A DNA stretch of 64,000 bases from positions 806,001 to 870,000 of the forward strand of contig OZ246000.1 of assembly GCA_965230245.1 (NCBI GenBank), read 5' to 3'. A program made the translations under genes and the position numbers. The notes under the pieces were generated by a model, which saw only the letters and a program-made list of their open reading frames with translations, was not told where the DNA came from and did no database searches. This document shows positions 1 through 9,123 of the stretch, piece by piece (the stretch's first letter is position 1; the number at the start of each line of letters is the position of its first letter). Source of the DNA: JAGNKE01 sp965230245. GTDB taxonomy: Bacteria > Pseudomonadota > Alphaproteobacteria > Micavibrionales > Micavibrionaceae.

Positions 1-1600
1 GCGAATAAAGATCTAAAAACAACTGGTTCGCGGCAATAATTTCATGTTGCTCATTTTTGACGAAAATCATGTCCGGCACATTGTCCATGATAATTTCAAG
101 AAAATGCGACTGGTCTTTTAATTGCCGCGTTTTCTCCTCAACAATTTTCTGTGTAACGGCGCCTTGCCCTGTCACAACAAGCAAAAAACCCGTCGAAATA
201 AATGTAAAAAGAAAACTTCCGGCCAGAACATACCAAAGCCCCCAATTGATGTGACTGCTTAAATAATCGTCAGTGGAATAGAAAAACAGAGACCAGTGCT
301 GGTTAAGGAATGAAAAAGGTACACGGAATATGAAAGGAACAAAAACATTACTTGGATAATCCAGTTCCTCAACCTCATTTGTTTCGGGCTCTTCGCTCAG
401 GGAAAATATACGAATCTTAATGCCCCTGTCTTGCCAATCGGACATGGTTTCGCCAAACACATCCATGGTTCTGTACATTCCGAAAACAAAACCCTTTAAA
501 ATCGGCTGCTTACCCTCATCATCTATAATCGGAATAATAGATATAAAAACCTCTTCCTGATCTTGTGCCCAGAATGCCGGTTCATTCAATATATGCATGG
601 TATTACCGGCATAGGCATCTGAAAACGCGTCAAAAACCCGCGGAAAAAGCGCAAAATCAACACGCCTGAGAGTATACCTCTCTTCCCTCAACTTCTCGTA
701 TTCTGTTTTAAGAGTGCTCTGGTTTTGAAAATCTTCAAGCGATAAAACTGAGCCTGAAACAGGAACCCAATATAGCCCTGCAAGTGATGGATAAACGTCG
801 AAAGTGTTCTTCAGAAACTGTCCGTATTCGGCTTCAGAGACGTATTCAGAAGCTTCGAAATAAAATTTTATATTTCTGACAACATCAATATACCTTGCGA
901 AGCGCGCAGACAAAGACTGCACGATAAGCTCGGTATCTGTCACAATATTTTTCCTCAAACGCTGTTTCTCGTAGCCTCGGGCAAAAAGGAATACAGAAAC
1001 GGTTATGACGAAAATACAAATCAACGGAAGTATAACGGCGTACTTTCGATATTTCGAAATTTTACGCTCCATTAAAACAAGTGTGATCGGCCCGAAAACC
1101 AGAACACCCAACATATCCCCGACGTACCAGGTGGCCCACGACAGCGGTAAGTCCTGCCAATCCAATAGTTCGAAAGACAATAAAACCAGCTGAGAAAGAG
1201 AGGCAGAAACAAGGCAACTGATCGGTCCGGCCAGAATTGTAAAAAGACAAACCTCTTTAAACGTCTCAAGTCGGACAGCGTGGCCAATAAAGCGATTCAG
1301 CAAGAACACACCGACAAAAGCCTGTATAGCAGGCGCAAGCCCCATAAGAGTACTGCGTATAAATAAATCACCCAGCGCCAAGCCGCTTTCGGGATAGGCA
1401 ATCATAAAATTTACAGCGGCGGCACCTAAAAAAACACCGGGTAAAAGTCTGTACCCGTAGCAATAAACAGCACCGAGCGCGATCCCGGCCCCCGGCCAGA
1501 AAATAGTTGCAAAAACCGGATCAGACGCCAGAAACAGCCCTACCCGTCCGAAAACGTAATAGAGCGCCGCGACCAGAATATTTTTTAAAACGATATTCAA
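1..1600 (-). CDS. MASE1-CHASE-PAS sensor protein, partial (runs off left edge)
   Basis: Seen: a frame open to the left edge, about 533 codons. Residues 1 to ~290 are hydrophobic segments with FWPGAG at about 34-39 and a later WYVGDMLGVL block, the hallmark of the MASE1 membrane sensory domain. A periplasmic stretch follows that resembles a CHASE domain (IPIIDDEG, then LKGFVFGMYR), then a transmembrane helix and the beginning of a PAS domain (IIMDNVPDMIFVKN). Known: such proteins usually end in a histidine kinase, GGDEF or EAL output; that part lies outside the window, so the output is unknown. The frame has no ATG near its 5' end. TTG at 1600 is the only ordinary start after an in-frame TAA, and a GGGAGG lies about 28 nt upstream of it, so the start is uncertain. 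Confidence 0.8.
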   Translation of the reverse strand, partial: MNIVLKNILVAALYYVFGRVGLFLASDPVFATIFWPGAGIALGAVYCYGYRLLPGVFLGAAAVNFMIAYPESGLALGDLFIRSTLMGLAPAIQAFVGVFLLNRFIGHAVRLETFKEVCLFTILAGPISCLVSASLSQLVLLSFELLDWQDLPLSWATWYVGDMLGVLVFGPITLVLMERKISKYRKYAVILPLICIFVITVSVFLFARGYEKQRLRKNIVTDTELIVQSLSARFARYIDVVRNIKFYFEASEYVSEAEYGQFLKNTFDVYPSLAGLYWVPVSGSVLSLEDFQNQSTLKTEYEKLREERYTLRRVDFALFPRVFDAFSDAYAGNTMHILNEPAFWAQDQEEVFISIIPIIDDEGKQPILKGFVFGMYRTMDVFGETMSDWQDRGIKIRIFSLSEEPETNEVEELDYPSNVFVPFIFRVPFSFLNQHWSLFFYSTDDYLSSHINWGLWYVLAGSFLFTFISTGFLLVVTGQGAVTQKIVEEKTRQLKDQSHFLEIIMDNVPDMIFVKNEQHEIIAANQLFLDLYS

Positions 1601-1727
1601 AACATAAGTCCGGATGTCTTCTTTGAAACCTCCCGAATATTACAACGCAAAAGAACCAAAGATAAAGCATTATAAAAACAGAGTTTTATCTTCATTCTGC
1701 AAATAAACATGATAGTTTAATCATGAT

Positions 1728-2435
1728 ATGGGCAATATTGTTATTCTAACAGGTGCAGGCATTTCCGCGGATAGCGGCCTCCAAACCTTTCGCGGTGCCG
1801 AAGGTTTGTGGTGCGGCCATCGCGTGCAGGATGTGGCCACACCCGAAGCCTTTTCAAAAAACCCCGATGTCGTGCATCAATTCTACAATGAAAGACGCCG
1901 ACAACTTTTGTCTCCCGAAATAAAACCTAATCCTGCGCATACGGCACTCGCGGAACTGGAGAGCAACTGGCCGGACGGACACGTAACCGTCGTCACACAA
2001 AACATCGATGATCTCCACGAACGCGGGGGCACAAAAAACCTTCTTCACATGCACGGCGAACTCCTGAAAGCCTTTTGCGCTTCATGCAAAGCAAAAATAG
2101 AGATCAATAAAGACCTGAAGACGGCAGACACATGTGAAGCTTGCGGTCAGAGCGGCTTCATGAGACCCGACATAGTCTGGTTTGGCGAAATGCCCTACCA
2201 CATGGACGAAATTTTCGAACAACTTGCGCAATGTGATCTGTTCATTTCTATTGGAACCTCCGGACAAGTCTATCCTGCAGCCGGATTTGTAGCCCAAGCC
2301 AATGCCTACGGCGCTGAAACGATAGAAATAAATCTGGAACATAGCCATGTTGCCAGCGCGTTCGACCGACACATTAACGGCAGAGCTTCAGAAACCGTAC
2401 CCAAATTTGTAAAAAAACTTCTGGAAAATACGTAA
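1728..2435 (+). CDS. cobB: NAD-dependent protein deacylase, sirtuin (CobB type)
   Basis: Removes acyl groups from lysine using NAD+, giving nicotinamide and O-acyl-ADP-ribose; cytoplasmic. Seen: the NAD-binding GAGISADSG at residues 9-17, TQNIDDLHERGG, the catalytic His in HMHGE, and a zinc finger made of two Cys-x2-Cys pairs (CASC, then CEAC). The Y53-x-x-R56 pair in FYNERR matches the class III pair that accepts succinyl or malonyl lysine in CobB and SIRT5, so desuccinylase activity is likely (inference). At 235 residues it is full length for the short bacterial class. No convincing ribosome-binding site precedes ATG; an out-of-frame ATG lies 5 nt upstream. It stands alone between a divergent sensor gene and an amidase gene. 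Confidence 0.95.
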   Translation: MGNIVILTGAGISADSGLQTFRGAEGLWCGHRVQDVATPEAFSKNPDVVHQFYNERRRQLLSPEIKPNPAHTALAELESNWPDGHVTVVTQNIDDLHERGGTKNLLHMHGELLKAFCASCKAKIEINKDLKTADTCEACGQSGFMRPDIVWFGEMPYHMDEIFEQLAQCDLFISIGTSGQVYPAAGFVAQANAYGAETIEINLEHSHVASAFDRHINGRASETVPKFVKKLLENT

Positions 2436-2539
2436 TAAACCTATACCATTTATAGAGCGTTATTCATTTTTTAAACCGCTGCACTCTGTGGTATAAAAAT
2501 CATATTCAATTCTTGTTTAGCCTTTAAGTCGAATTCATC

Positions 2540-3820
2540 ATGTTCCGAACCCCGACCCGCACTACGATAATGATGTTTTTTTTCTGGTGTTTGTTCCTGG
2601 CAGCATCAGCCGCAAACGCTTTAAGCGTCGATAACATTCGCTTCGGTAACTACCCGGACAAAACACGCATGGTCTTGGATCTCAGCCAGATCACCGACTT
2701 CCGTGTGTTCGCCCTTGACAATCCCTACCGTCTGGTCATCGATATGGGGACATTCAAATGGCAAGCCGGAAAAGTCTACAAACCGCCGCAGACAGGCATT
2801 CAGGATATCCGTCAGGGCCCGCTACAACCCGGGATATCGCGTATCGTCTTTGATATGAACAGGCCGTTTAAAGTCAATACGGCATTTCTATTGCCCAAAC
2901 ACGACACAAAACCCGATCGCATTGTCATTGACTTCCAATCAACAAATCGTGAGACCTTTTTGACCCAAAAAGGAAGCATCCACGGCACATTGAGCATTGA
3001 AGATATCTACACGGAAGTATCATTAACCGCTCCCGCCGCTGGAACAAATATGTCTGAAAACTCTCAAGACAATGCTACATTCCCGCCAATCCCGAAAGCA
3101 AAACCGCCATCACATACGATCTCGAAGCCCTTGATTATTATTGATCCGGGCCATGGCGGTGTTGACCCGGGCGCCGTAGGCGTTGGAAACATATACGAAA
3201 AGCACATCGTTCTCGCCCTTGGCAAGGAACTCAGAAGCCAGCTACTGGCAACGGGACGCTACCGCGTTGAAATGACACGTGAAACGGATAAATTCATAAA
3301 GCTGGCAGACCGTGTAAAAATCGCCCGAGAAAAACAAGGAGACCTTTTCGTTTCAATCCACGCCGATACCATTCACAAACCGGACGTGCATGGCACATCC
3401 GTCTATACTTTGTCCAAAACAGCCTCGGACAAACAAACCGCTAAACTCGCTGAAAAAGAAAATCAGGCCGACTTGATCGCCGGAATAGATGTCGAAGTTG
3501 ATGACCAGCAAGTTATAGAAATTCTTTTCGACTTTGTAAGAACGGAAACCATGAACCAGTCTAAATATTTTGCCAATACACTGGTTCAAAAAATGGAACA
3601 AAACAATGTCTTTATGCTTCAGAACCCACACCGCTATGCCGGTTTTGCAGTACTCAAAGCGCCAGACATACCCTCTGTACTGGTCGAAGCGGGGTTCATG
3701 TCCAATCGAAAAGAAGCAAAACTATTAAGCAAACCGTCACATCGACGCAAGATTGCGCGCGCAATCCTTATCGGTATTGATGCATATTTCGAACAAATCA
3801 CCAGAAATGAAAAAAGTTGA
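2540..3820 (+). CDS. amiC: N-acetylmuramoyl-L-alanine amidase, AmiC type (AMIN + Amidase_3)
   Basis: Periplasmic zinc enzyme that cuts the amide bond between MurNAc and the stem peptide, used for daughter-cell separation. Seen: a signal peptide (hydrophobic MMFFFWCLFLAASA, then ANA), an AMIN domain at about 28-135 that targets the protein to the septum or peptidoglycan, a Pro/Lys linker at about 170-195, then Amidase_3. Zinc and catalytic residues are recognisable: DPGHGG, the Glu in IYEKH, SIHAD, and VEAGFMSN near the C-terminus. Length 426 is typical. A long insertion after VYTLS (the helix with KLAEKENQAD) corresponds to the autoinhibitory region of AmiA/B/C proteins that is relieved by EnvC/NlpD-type activators (family knowledge). 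Confidence 0.95.
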   Translation: MFRTPTRTTIMMFFFWCLFLAASAANALSVDNIRFGNYPDKTRMVLDLSQITDFRVFALDNPYRLVIDMGTFKWQAGKVYKPPQTGIQDIRQGPLQPGISRIVFDMNRPFKVNTAFLLPKHDTKPDRIVIDFQSTNRETFLTQKGSIHGTLSIEDIYTEVSLTAPAAGTNMSENSQDNATFPPIPKAKPPSHTISKPLIIIDPGHGGVDPGAVGVGNIYEKHIVLALGKELRSQLLATGRYRVEMTRETDKFIKLADRVKIAREKQGDLFVSIHADTIHKPDVHGTSVYTLSKTASDKQTAKLAEKENQADLIAGIDVEVDDQQVIEILFDFVRTETMNQSKYFANTLVQKMEQNNVFMLQNPHRYAGFAVLKAPDIPSVLVEAGFMSNRKEAKLLSKPSHRRKIARAILIGIDAYFEQITRNEKS

Positions 3821-4053
3821 GAATCGCAGACAAAACGGAGACGTTCAAAAATCCTGTGATATTTCCGCCACACAACGAGTGTTGCATTTTTACACAGTTT
3901 TATCGCCTTATAAGCAACGAAAAATAAAAACCGCTTGAAAAAAGGGAATGAATGAACGATGACTATTATGAGAAAAAATTGAAATAGCACACATTGTGGG
4001 CACGATCTAATATCGACTTCAATCAATAAGATTTTAGAAACATGAGGATTAAA

Positions 4054-4302
4054 ATGAAAAAAACAATAGCAACATTCTGCCTGATTGGTTCAACAATCGC
4101 ACTGTCCGCTTGCACAAGTAGCCAGACGTACAGCGAGTCAGAATACCCGACACCATATTCAATGGAACGTACAGCAACGCACGCACATACAGCGACTGAG
4201 CAGTCTGTTGTTGAAATTCCAAAGAAAGCACACAAAATGGAAAAGAAAACTTACAAGCAAAAGCCTGCTGAAAAAGTTTTCCAAAGAGCGCAACAGAAGT
4301 AA
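4054..4302 (+). CDS. small outer-membrane-type lipoprotein, function unknown
   Basis: Predicted 82-residue lipoprotein. Seen: MKKTIATFCLIGSTIALSAC, a Lys-rich n-region, a hydrophobic core and a lipobox LSAC with Cys at position 20. The mature part is short, polar and Lys/Glu/Thr-rich with no recognisable domain. ATG at 4054 is preferred to the in-frame ATG at 4042 because GAGG sits 6 nt before it. A strong intrinsic terminator follows directly, so this is probably a single-gene transcript. Small lipoproteins of this kind often tether envelope components, but no function can be assigned. Confidence 0.75.
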   Translation: MKKTIATFCLIGSTIALSACTSSQTYSESEYPTPYSMERTATHAHTATEQSVVEIPKKAHKMEKKTYKQKPAEKVFQRAQQK

Positions 4303-4326
4303 TCTTCGCTCTTATAAAAGCTTCCC

Positions 4327-4356
4327 AAAAGACTGCCTTTGTGGCAGTCTTTTTTT
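4327..4356 (+). terminator. intrinsic terminator after the small lipoprotein gene
   Basis: An 11-bp perfect stem (AAAAGACTGCC / GGCAGTCTTTT) with a 5-nt loop, followed by further T residues. It sits 25 nt after the lipoprotein stop codon. Confidence 0.9.
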
Positions 4357-4439
4357 GATATATACCAAAAAAGCAAGTGCTAGAAAAAGTGACAACAAAC
4401 CATATTCACACAAAAAACATCTCGCAGGTTAGAAAATCA

Positions 4440-4733
4440 ATGAAAGACATGCTCGTCCGTATCGCCCTTATCGCAATTGTAAACTACTTGGGATTACTGG
4501 CGGTTGTTGTCGTGTTTGAAATTATGGTGCATGCCGACGAAGGAACGGAAGACGCAAAACTGGTCGCACTGCTACAAAGTTACTATTTTCGCACATATAT
4601 CCTATATGTAATTTGCGCGGCGTTCAGCCTGTGTTTCCTGTTTTTGAAGTCACAGATAAAATACGCCTTCTTATTGGCCCCCCTCGTTTTTCCCACGATA
4701 TTCGGGTTGATTTATCTATCATTGGCCAATTAA
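4440..4733 (+). CDS. small integral membrane protein, unknown
   Basis: Family not recognised. Seen: 97 residues with about three hydrophobic segments (VRIALIAIVNYLGLLAVVVV near the N-terminus, YILYVICAAFSLCFLFL in the middle, AFLLAPLVFPTIFGLIYL at the end) and an acidic loop after the first. An in-frame ATG at 4377 would add 21 polar residues and would start only 20 nt after the preceding terminator, so ATG at 4440 is chosen. No strong Shine-Dalgarno is visible for either. It converges on the L,D-transpeptidase gene with a 23-bp gap. Confidence 0.5.
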   Translation: MKDMLVRIALIAIVNYLGLLAVVVVFEIMVHADEGTEDAKLVALLQSYYFRTYILYVICAAFSLCFLFLKSQIKYAFLLAPLVFPTIFGLIYLSLAN

Positions 4734-4756
4734 AACTTCGGCAGTCCCCTCTCCCT

Positions 4757-5881
4757 CTAATCCACCCGCGCGACGATCGGCCTCTTCCCTGAAGGCAAAG
4801 CAGGTGGCACCGGAACAGTGTCACTGAGTTCAATAACATGGGTCTTTTGATAAGGCGGCTTCTGATCAGGCACAACCACATCGCTGCGGCCTTTGGACTT
4901 AGAACCGTCGTCATTGCCGCCGATCGTAAGAAACGGATTAATACGGTCTATAAAACTACGCGGCACGCGTGCAATAAGAAGGGGATAGCCCTTACGCTCT
5001 CGAAAGGCAGCACGAATGGTCGGCCACCTCAAACGATCCTGAAACTCACCGGCCGCACTGGTAATACGTTTCATATCCTCTTCTGTAATCTCTTTGTGCT
5101 TCACTTGTCCGGTCTCTTCCATGAGGATGGCCTGCTCCAGATCAGGATGCACCTCCAAATACAGCTCATTCTCGATCCATGACACTTTGACGGGCTGGTT
5201 AACAACATTAACCTCCGTACCCACATCGATTTCTTTAAAAAGCATTTTGATATTCTCGGGATACAGACGAATACATCCGCTACTCACGCGACGCCCGATA
5301 CCATAAGGTCTGTTCGTGCCGTGAATAAGATAAGCCGGCCAACCAAGATATAAAGCATGCGTTCCGAGCGGATTATCCGGACCCGGCGGAACAACCTCCG
5401 GAAGCTCTGGGTCTTCCTTGCGCATTCTGGGGGTTGGCCGCCAAGTAGGCCCCTCCTTCTTGCGCACAATCTCGGTCTTTCCGGTAGGCGTTGACAACCC
5501 CTCACGCCCGATACCGATCGGATATGTAGAGGGTGCGTTATCACCATGCACAAACGCGTAAACGCGCATTTCCGGTAAATTAATGACAATACCTTCACGT
5601 TTGACATCAGGCAGAAGATGGCGGGCGGGAATAATCAGCTCAGTCCCCTCACCAGGGATCCATGGATCAATTTTGGGGTTGGCCGCCCGCATCTCCACAA
5701 ACCCCAAACCGTGCTTTCTCGCAAGATGAATAAACGTATCTTCGAAAACAGCCTCATATTTGATGGTCTCACCGACATAGTTTTTGTCATATGCGGCATA
5801 ACTATGCTTCGGGAAAGCGAAACACGTTAAAGTCATGAAACTTGCCAAAGCTAAATACGAAAAACATCGCAGAGTAGACAT
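4757..5881 (-). CDS. L,D-transpeptidase (YkuD/ErfK family) with LysM-like N-terminal domain
   Basis: Periplasmic cysteine transpeptidase that cross-links peptidoglycan through meso-DAP (3-3 links) or attaches proteins to it. Seen: a signal peptide ending in SYA, a LysM-like segment at about 35-90 (YEAVFEDTFIHLARKHGLG, then LIIPARHLLP), the YkuD domain at about 98-225, and the catalytic signature HGTNRP followed by SSGCIRLYP, where Cys is the nucleophile. A 150-residue C-terminal extension contains WPTIRAAFRERKGYPLLIARVPR and a basic Pro-rich end. At 374 residues it is close to the ErfK/YbiS/YcfS class. Which of the two reactions it performs cannot be told from sequence. Confidence 0.93.
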   Translation of the reverse strand: MSTLRCFSYLALASFMTLTCFAFPKHSYAAYDKNYVGETIKYEAVFEDTFIHLARKHGLGFVEMRAANPKIDPWIPGEGTELIIPARHLLPDVKREGIVINLPEMRVYAFVHGDNAPSTYPIGIGREGLSTPTGKTEIVRKKEGPTWRPTPRMRKEDPELPEVVPPGPDNPLGTHALYLGWPAYLIHGTNRPYGIGRRVSSGCIRLYPENIKMLFKEIDVGTEVNVVNQPVKVSWIENELYLEVHPDLEQAILMEETGQVKHKEITEEDMKRITSAAGEFQDRLRWPTIRAAFRERKGYPLLIARVPRSFIDRINPFLTIGGNDDGSKSKGRSDVVVPDQKPPYQKTHVIELSDTVPVPPALPSGKRPIVARVD

Positions 5882-6006
5882 CCCTGTACTCCTGAATTTT
5901 TTAATGTTGTATAAGAAATACTGGTTTTTCTTGAAATCGACAAGTCAAACGGCGAGATTGAGAGGAATAAGATCAGTCTCATACGAAAACAGCGGTAAAA
6001 ATAACA

Positions 6007-6348
6007 CTACCCGTCAATCATATCATCAACGCTGTCCTGTAATCTGGCAAACACCTTGTCAAAAACCGTACTCTTCAGCACACGACCTTTTCCTTGCTGG
6101 AAAAGCTCGAACATGGTGGTCTGCGGGCCGACCCTGCGGATCACAAATTGAAAACATGCCGACTCGGAAACTGACTGGTAATACGTATAAGATGCCACAC
6201 CGGCGTCAAAATCACACTCCACCGTCCTGTAGGTCAAAACCTTCTTGGACGCGGCATGAATATACAATTGATCAAGCTTCTGAAACTGGTAACGGGTAAA
6301 ACCGCTTTTTTGTTCGAAGGCAGGGTTGTGAATGACCTTAAAACTCAT
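6007..6348 (-). CDS. hypothetical protein, 113 residues
   Basis: No family recognised. Seen: a soluble, mixed alpha/beta-looking protein with no signal peptide or membrane segment, two cysteines (VECDFD and SACFQF) and an acidic C-terminus. It is divergent from the peroxiredoxin-like gene with only 41 bp between the start codons, so the two promoters must be compact and may overlap. No clear Shine-Dalgarno is visible, which lowers confidence. The coding strand carries an uninterrupted frame and no longer frame competes here. Confidence 0.55.
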   Translation of the reverse strand: MSFKVIHNPAFEQKSGFTRYQFQKLDQLYIHAASKKVLTYRTVECDFDAGVASYTYYQSVSESACFQFVIRRVGPQTTMFELFQQGKGRVLKSTVFDKVFARLQDSVDDMIDG

Positions 6349-6389
6349 GTATTTATGATATCAAAATCACGAAACAAAAGGAAGCAATC

Positions 6390-6944
6390 ATGGCACTCCT
6401 AGAAACGCCGGGCATGGAAAATGGATTCCAAGCCGTTGATTTTGAATTAAAAAACATTGACGGAAACACTTTATCCCTGAAGGACTGTCAGGGCAAAAAC
6501 GGTACGGTCATTATGTTTATCTGCAATCACTGCCCGTACGTGAAGGCTGTCATCGACCGCGTTGTTGAAACCGCAAAGGAACTAAAACAACACGGCATCA
6601 AATGCGTAGCAATCATGCCGAATGATACGGAAAACTATCCTGCCGATTCGTTCAAAAATATGCAGAAATTCGCCAAAGAGAACGGGTTTACCTTCCCCTA
6701 CCTCATCGACGAAACGCAAGAAATTGCAAAAGCATATGATGCCGTGTGCACACCAGACTTTTTTGGCTTTGATAAAAACGGTCTTCTGCAGTACCGCGGA
6801 CGTCTGGACAGCGCAGCCAACAAGCCTGCAGACGCAGAAACAGTACCAGAATTGAAAAACGCCATGCTGGCTGTAAAGGACAAAGGCGAAAGCGACGAAC
6901 GTCAGTATCCGTCCATGGGCTGTTCAATCAAGTGGAAACAATAG
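6390..6944 (+). CDS. thioredoxin-fold peroxiredoxin-like protein (PRX-like, AhpC/TSA superfamily)
   Basis: Cytoplasmic thiol protein of 184 residues. Seen: an N-terminal strand-helix entry (FELKNIDGNTLSLKDC), a redox motif CNHCPYVKAV where the CxxC sits at the end of the first core strand, MPNDTENYP, and a cis-Pro region DAVCTPDFFGFD. This pattern belongs to the PRX_like1/TlpA-type group, whose exact substrate is not established. A further Cys-containing end (PSMGCSIKWK) matches the same family. AAGGAAG 5-6 nt before ATG supports the start. It precedes the yfgM-bamB-der operon by 76 bp and may or may not be co-transcribed. Confidence 0.85.
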   Translation: MALLETPGMENGFQAVDFELKNIDGNTLSLKDCQGKNGTVIMFICNHCPYVKAVIDRVVETAKELKQHGIKCVAIMPNDTENYPADSFKNMQKFAKENGFTFPYLIDETQEIAKAYDAVCTPDFFGFDKNGLLQYRGRLDSAANKPADAETVPELKNAMLAVKDKGESDERQYPSMGCSIKWKQ

Positions 6945-7020
6945 ACAAATGCTTGTTGTGCCTTGTTTTTAAACGCAGAGACATATAAAAACATACCCTG
7001 AATAAGAAAAGAGTGAAAAC

Positions 7021-7749
7021 ATGTCAAACTTGCTGGTCGAAGTCGATGAAGCGCTGAAACAAGAGCGCATGGAAAAATTCTGGAAGGATTACGGCTCTCT
7101 GGTCATTACGGGAATTGCCGCATTGATTCTAGGAACCGCAGGCTGGTCAGGCTATAAGGCTTGGAACGCAAACGTCAAAAAGGAACAGACCGACAAATTC
7201 ATCGCCGCTACAAATGCGAACGACACAGAAACCGCTCTCATGCAACTCGCTCCTGAACTACGCCCGTCTCTGGCAGCTATGGCCAAATGGCGCGCCGCCG
7301 GCCAAATGGCGCTTGAAGGAAAAACAGAAGAGGCAAAAAAAATCTACGCGGCAATAGAAAACGATGCCGAAGCGCCGCAGGATTTCCGCCTGCTCGCTGT
7401 CTACCAAAAAATCCGGCTGATGGCACAGGATGACCCGAAAAAAGCTCTCCCGCTCCTTGAAGCCATTGCCCGCGATGAAAACCACCCATGGCGTCACATC
7501 GCCAGATTTGAAGCCGCAGTTTTACATGCACACACCACACAGAACCTCACGGCGGCACGCGACCATCTTGCCGTTTTGCTGAAAGAACCGGAACTGCCGC
7601 CTTCGCTGGACCGCAAGGCACGCTCACTGGATATCCTTTACAAATTACAAGAAACAACGTCGAGCGCAGAGATCGAGCCTGCAGCCGATAAAAATGATAC
7701 TGAGTCTCCAAAAGCCGCTGAAAACAATACTGAATCTGGAGAAGAATAA
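7021..7749 (+). CDS. yfgM: YfgM-like TPR membrane protein (SecYEG ancillary subunit family)
   Basis: Single-pass inner-membrane protein with a periplasmic TPR-like domain; in Enterobacteria YfgM associates with SecYEG and PpiD. Seen: a cytoplasmic N-terminus (VDEALKQERMEKFWKDYG), one transmembrane helix (LVITGIAALILGTAGW) at about 28-43, then alternating helices with TPR-like Ala/Leu spacing to about 205 and a disordered acidic tail. Two nucleotides separate its stop from bamB, and der follows, the same order as yfgM-bamB-der in E. coli. Length 242 against about 206 in E. coli reflects the tail. The gene name rests on both sequence pattern and synteny. Confidence 0.85.
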   Translation: MSNLLVEVDEALKQERMEKFWKDYGSLVITGIAALILGTAGWSGYKAWNANVKKEQTDKFIAATNANDTETALMQLAPELRPSLAAMAKWRAAGQMALEGKTEEAKKIYAAIENDAEAPQDFRLLAVYQKIRLMAQDDPKKALPLLEAIARDENHPWRHIARFEAAVLHAHTTQNLTAARDHLAVLLKEPELPPSLDRKARSLDILYKLQETTSSAEIEPAADKNDTESPKAAENNTESGEE

Positions 7750-7751
7750 GT

Positions 7752-9083
7752 ATGAATAATAAAAATACGTTACTACTCGTTATGTCTGTTTTAATGCTGT
7801 CCGGCTGCTCTTACACGTCCGGGTTGTTCGGCGGCGATGACGATGATGAAGTTAGGCTAGAAGGAAAACGTATTTCGGTTTTGGAGCTTGAAAAGTCCCT
7901 GCAACCTGAAACAAAAAATCAGGAAGTGGCAGTGGCAGACTCTTGGAACAACGCAAACTGGCCGCAAGCCGGCGGTTATCCGAACCACTCCATGCAAAAT
8001 CTGTCTCTGGCAAAGGATGTGAAACGGGCTTGGCGTGCCGATATCGGGTCAGGCCGTAAAAAAGGCTTGCCCCTTACCGCCAAACCTGTTGTCGCGGAAG
8101 GCAAAGTTTTCACGCTCGATACAAATTCTGAAGTCCGTGCGTTTAGCGTGGATAAAGGCAAAGAAATATGGGACGCCGACATAGAAAACGATGATGAAGA
8201 CGAAACAGTCATCAGCGGCGGCCTGTCCTATGCCAACGGCGTTGTCTTCGTGACAAACGGCTTCGATGAAATCATCGCCCTGTCCGCCGCAAACGGTGAA
8301 ACGCTCTGGAGAACACGCCTGCCCTCCCCCTCACGCGCCGCACCGACCATCATGTCCGGCCGCGTCTTCGTGACAACTCTCGACAACCGTGTCGTCACAC
8401 TTGCGGAAGACACTGGCAAAGTCATCTGGGAATATGTCGGCATCAGCGAAGCCGCCGGCCTCTTGGGTGCGGCCAGCCCCGCGGCCAACAGCGATATCGT
8501 TGTGCCTGTGTTCTCATCCGGTGAGGTGAGCGCCCTGCGTCTCGAAAACGGTTCGGTCGCATGGTCTGACAACCTGACAAACGTCAGAAGCTACGGCGGC
8601 GGACTTGAAGGCCTCTCGGACATTAAAGCCTACCCGATTATTGATCAAAGCAAAGTGCTGGCCGTCAGCTATGGCGGTAAAATGGTGGCACTGGATGAAA
8701 GAAGCGGCACGCGTATCTGGCAGAAGGATATCGGCAGCACGGAAACACCGTGGGTAGCAGGCGCAACCGCCTTCATCCTGTCTTCGGATTCCCAACTCAT
8801 TGCTTTAAATTTGGATGACGGCCGCATCACATGGGTCACCCCTCTTCCACGCTATGAAGATGAAGAAGACAAGGAAGATCCGATACGCTGGAGCGGCCCC
8901 GTCATGGGCTCGGGTCGCCTGATACTCGTCGGCACACACGGCCATATCATTGAAATAATGGCAAAAGACGGCTCTATTGTAAGAGAATGGGATGCTGACC
9001 GTTCCGTATCACTTGCCCCAGTCATCGCCTCAAACACGCTGTTCATTCTCGGGGATGACGGAACGCTCATGGCCTTTAGATAA
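7752..9083 (+). CDS. bamB: BamB, beta-propeller lipoprotein of the outer-membrane assembly complex
   Basis: Component of the BAM machine that inserts beta-barrel proteins in the outer membrane; it binds BamA. Seen: a lipoprotein signal with lipobox LSGC (Cys about 19), an acidic DDDDE stretch, and then repeating PQQ-type blades (motifs such as GEVSALRLENGSVAW, GGKMVALDERSGTRIW, and LIALNLDDGRITW) that fit an eight-bladed propeller. Length 443 is slightly above the E. coli protein (392), mainly from a longer linker after the lipid anchor. It lies between yfgM and der and is transcribed with them. The weak CTTAAG before der suggests coupling of the operon through transcription rather than overlap. 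Confidence 0.95.
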   Translation: MNNKNTLLLVMSVLMLSGCSYTSGLFGGDDDDEVRLEGKRISVLELEKSLQPETKNQEVAVADSWNNANWPQAGGYPNHSMQNLSLAKDVKRAWRADIGSGRKKGLPLTAKPVVAEGKVFTLDTNSEVRAFSVDKGKEIWDADIENDDEDETVISGGLSYANGVVFVTNGFDEIIALSAANGETLWRTRLPSPSRAAPTIMSGRVFVTTLDNRVVTLAEDTGKVIWEYVGISEAAGLLGAASPAANSDIVVPVFSSGEVSALRLENGSVAWSDNLTNVRSYGGGLEGLSDIKAYPIIDQSKVLAVSYGGKMVALDERSGTRIWQKDIGSTETPWVAGATAFILSSDSQLIALNLDDGRITWVTPLPRYEDEEDKEDPIRWSGPVMGSGRLILVGTHGHIIEIMAKDGSIVREWDADRSVSLAPVIASNTLFILGDDGTLMAFR

Positions 9084-9123
9084 TTCATTAGAATAAGGCA
9101 GAGTAAGGGACTGACAACTTAAG

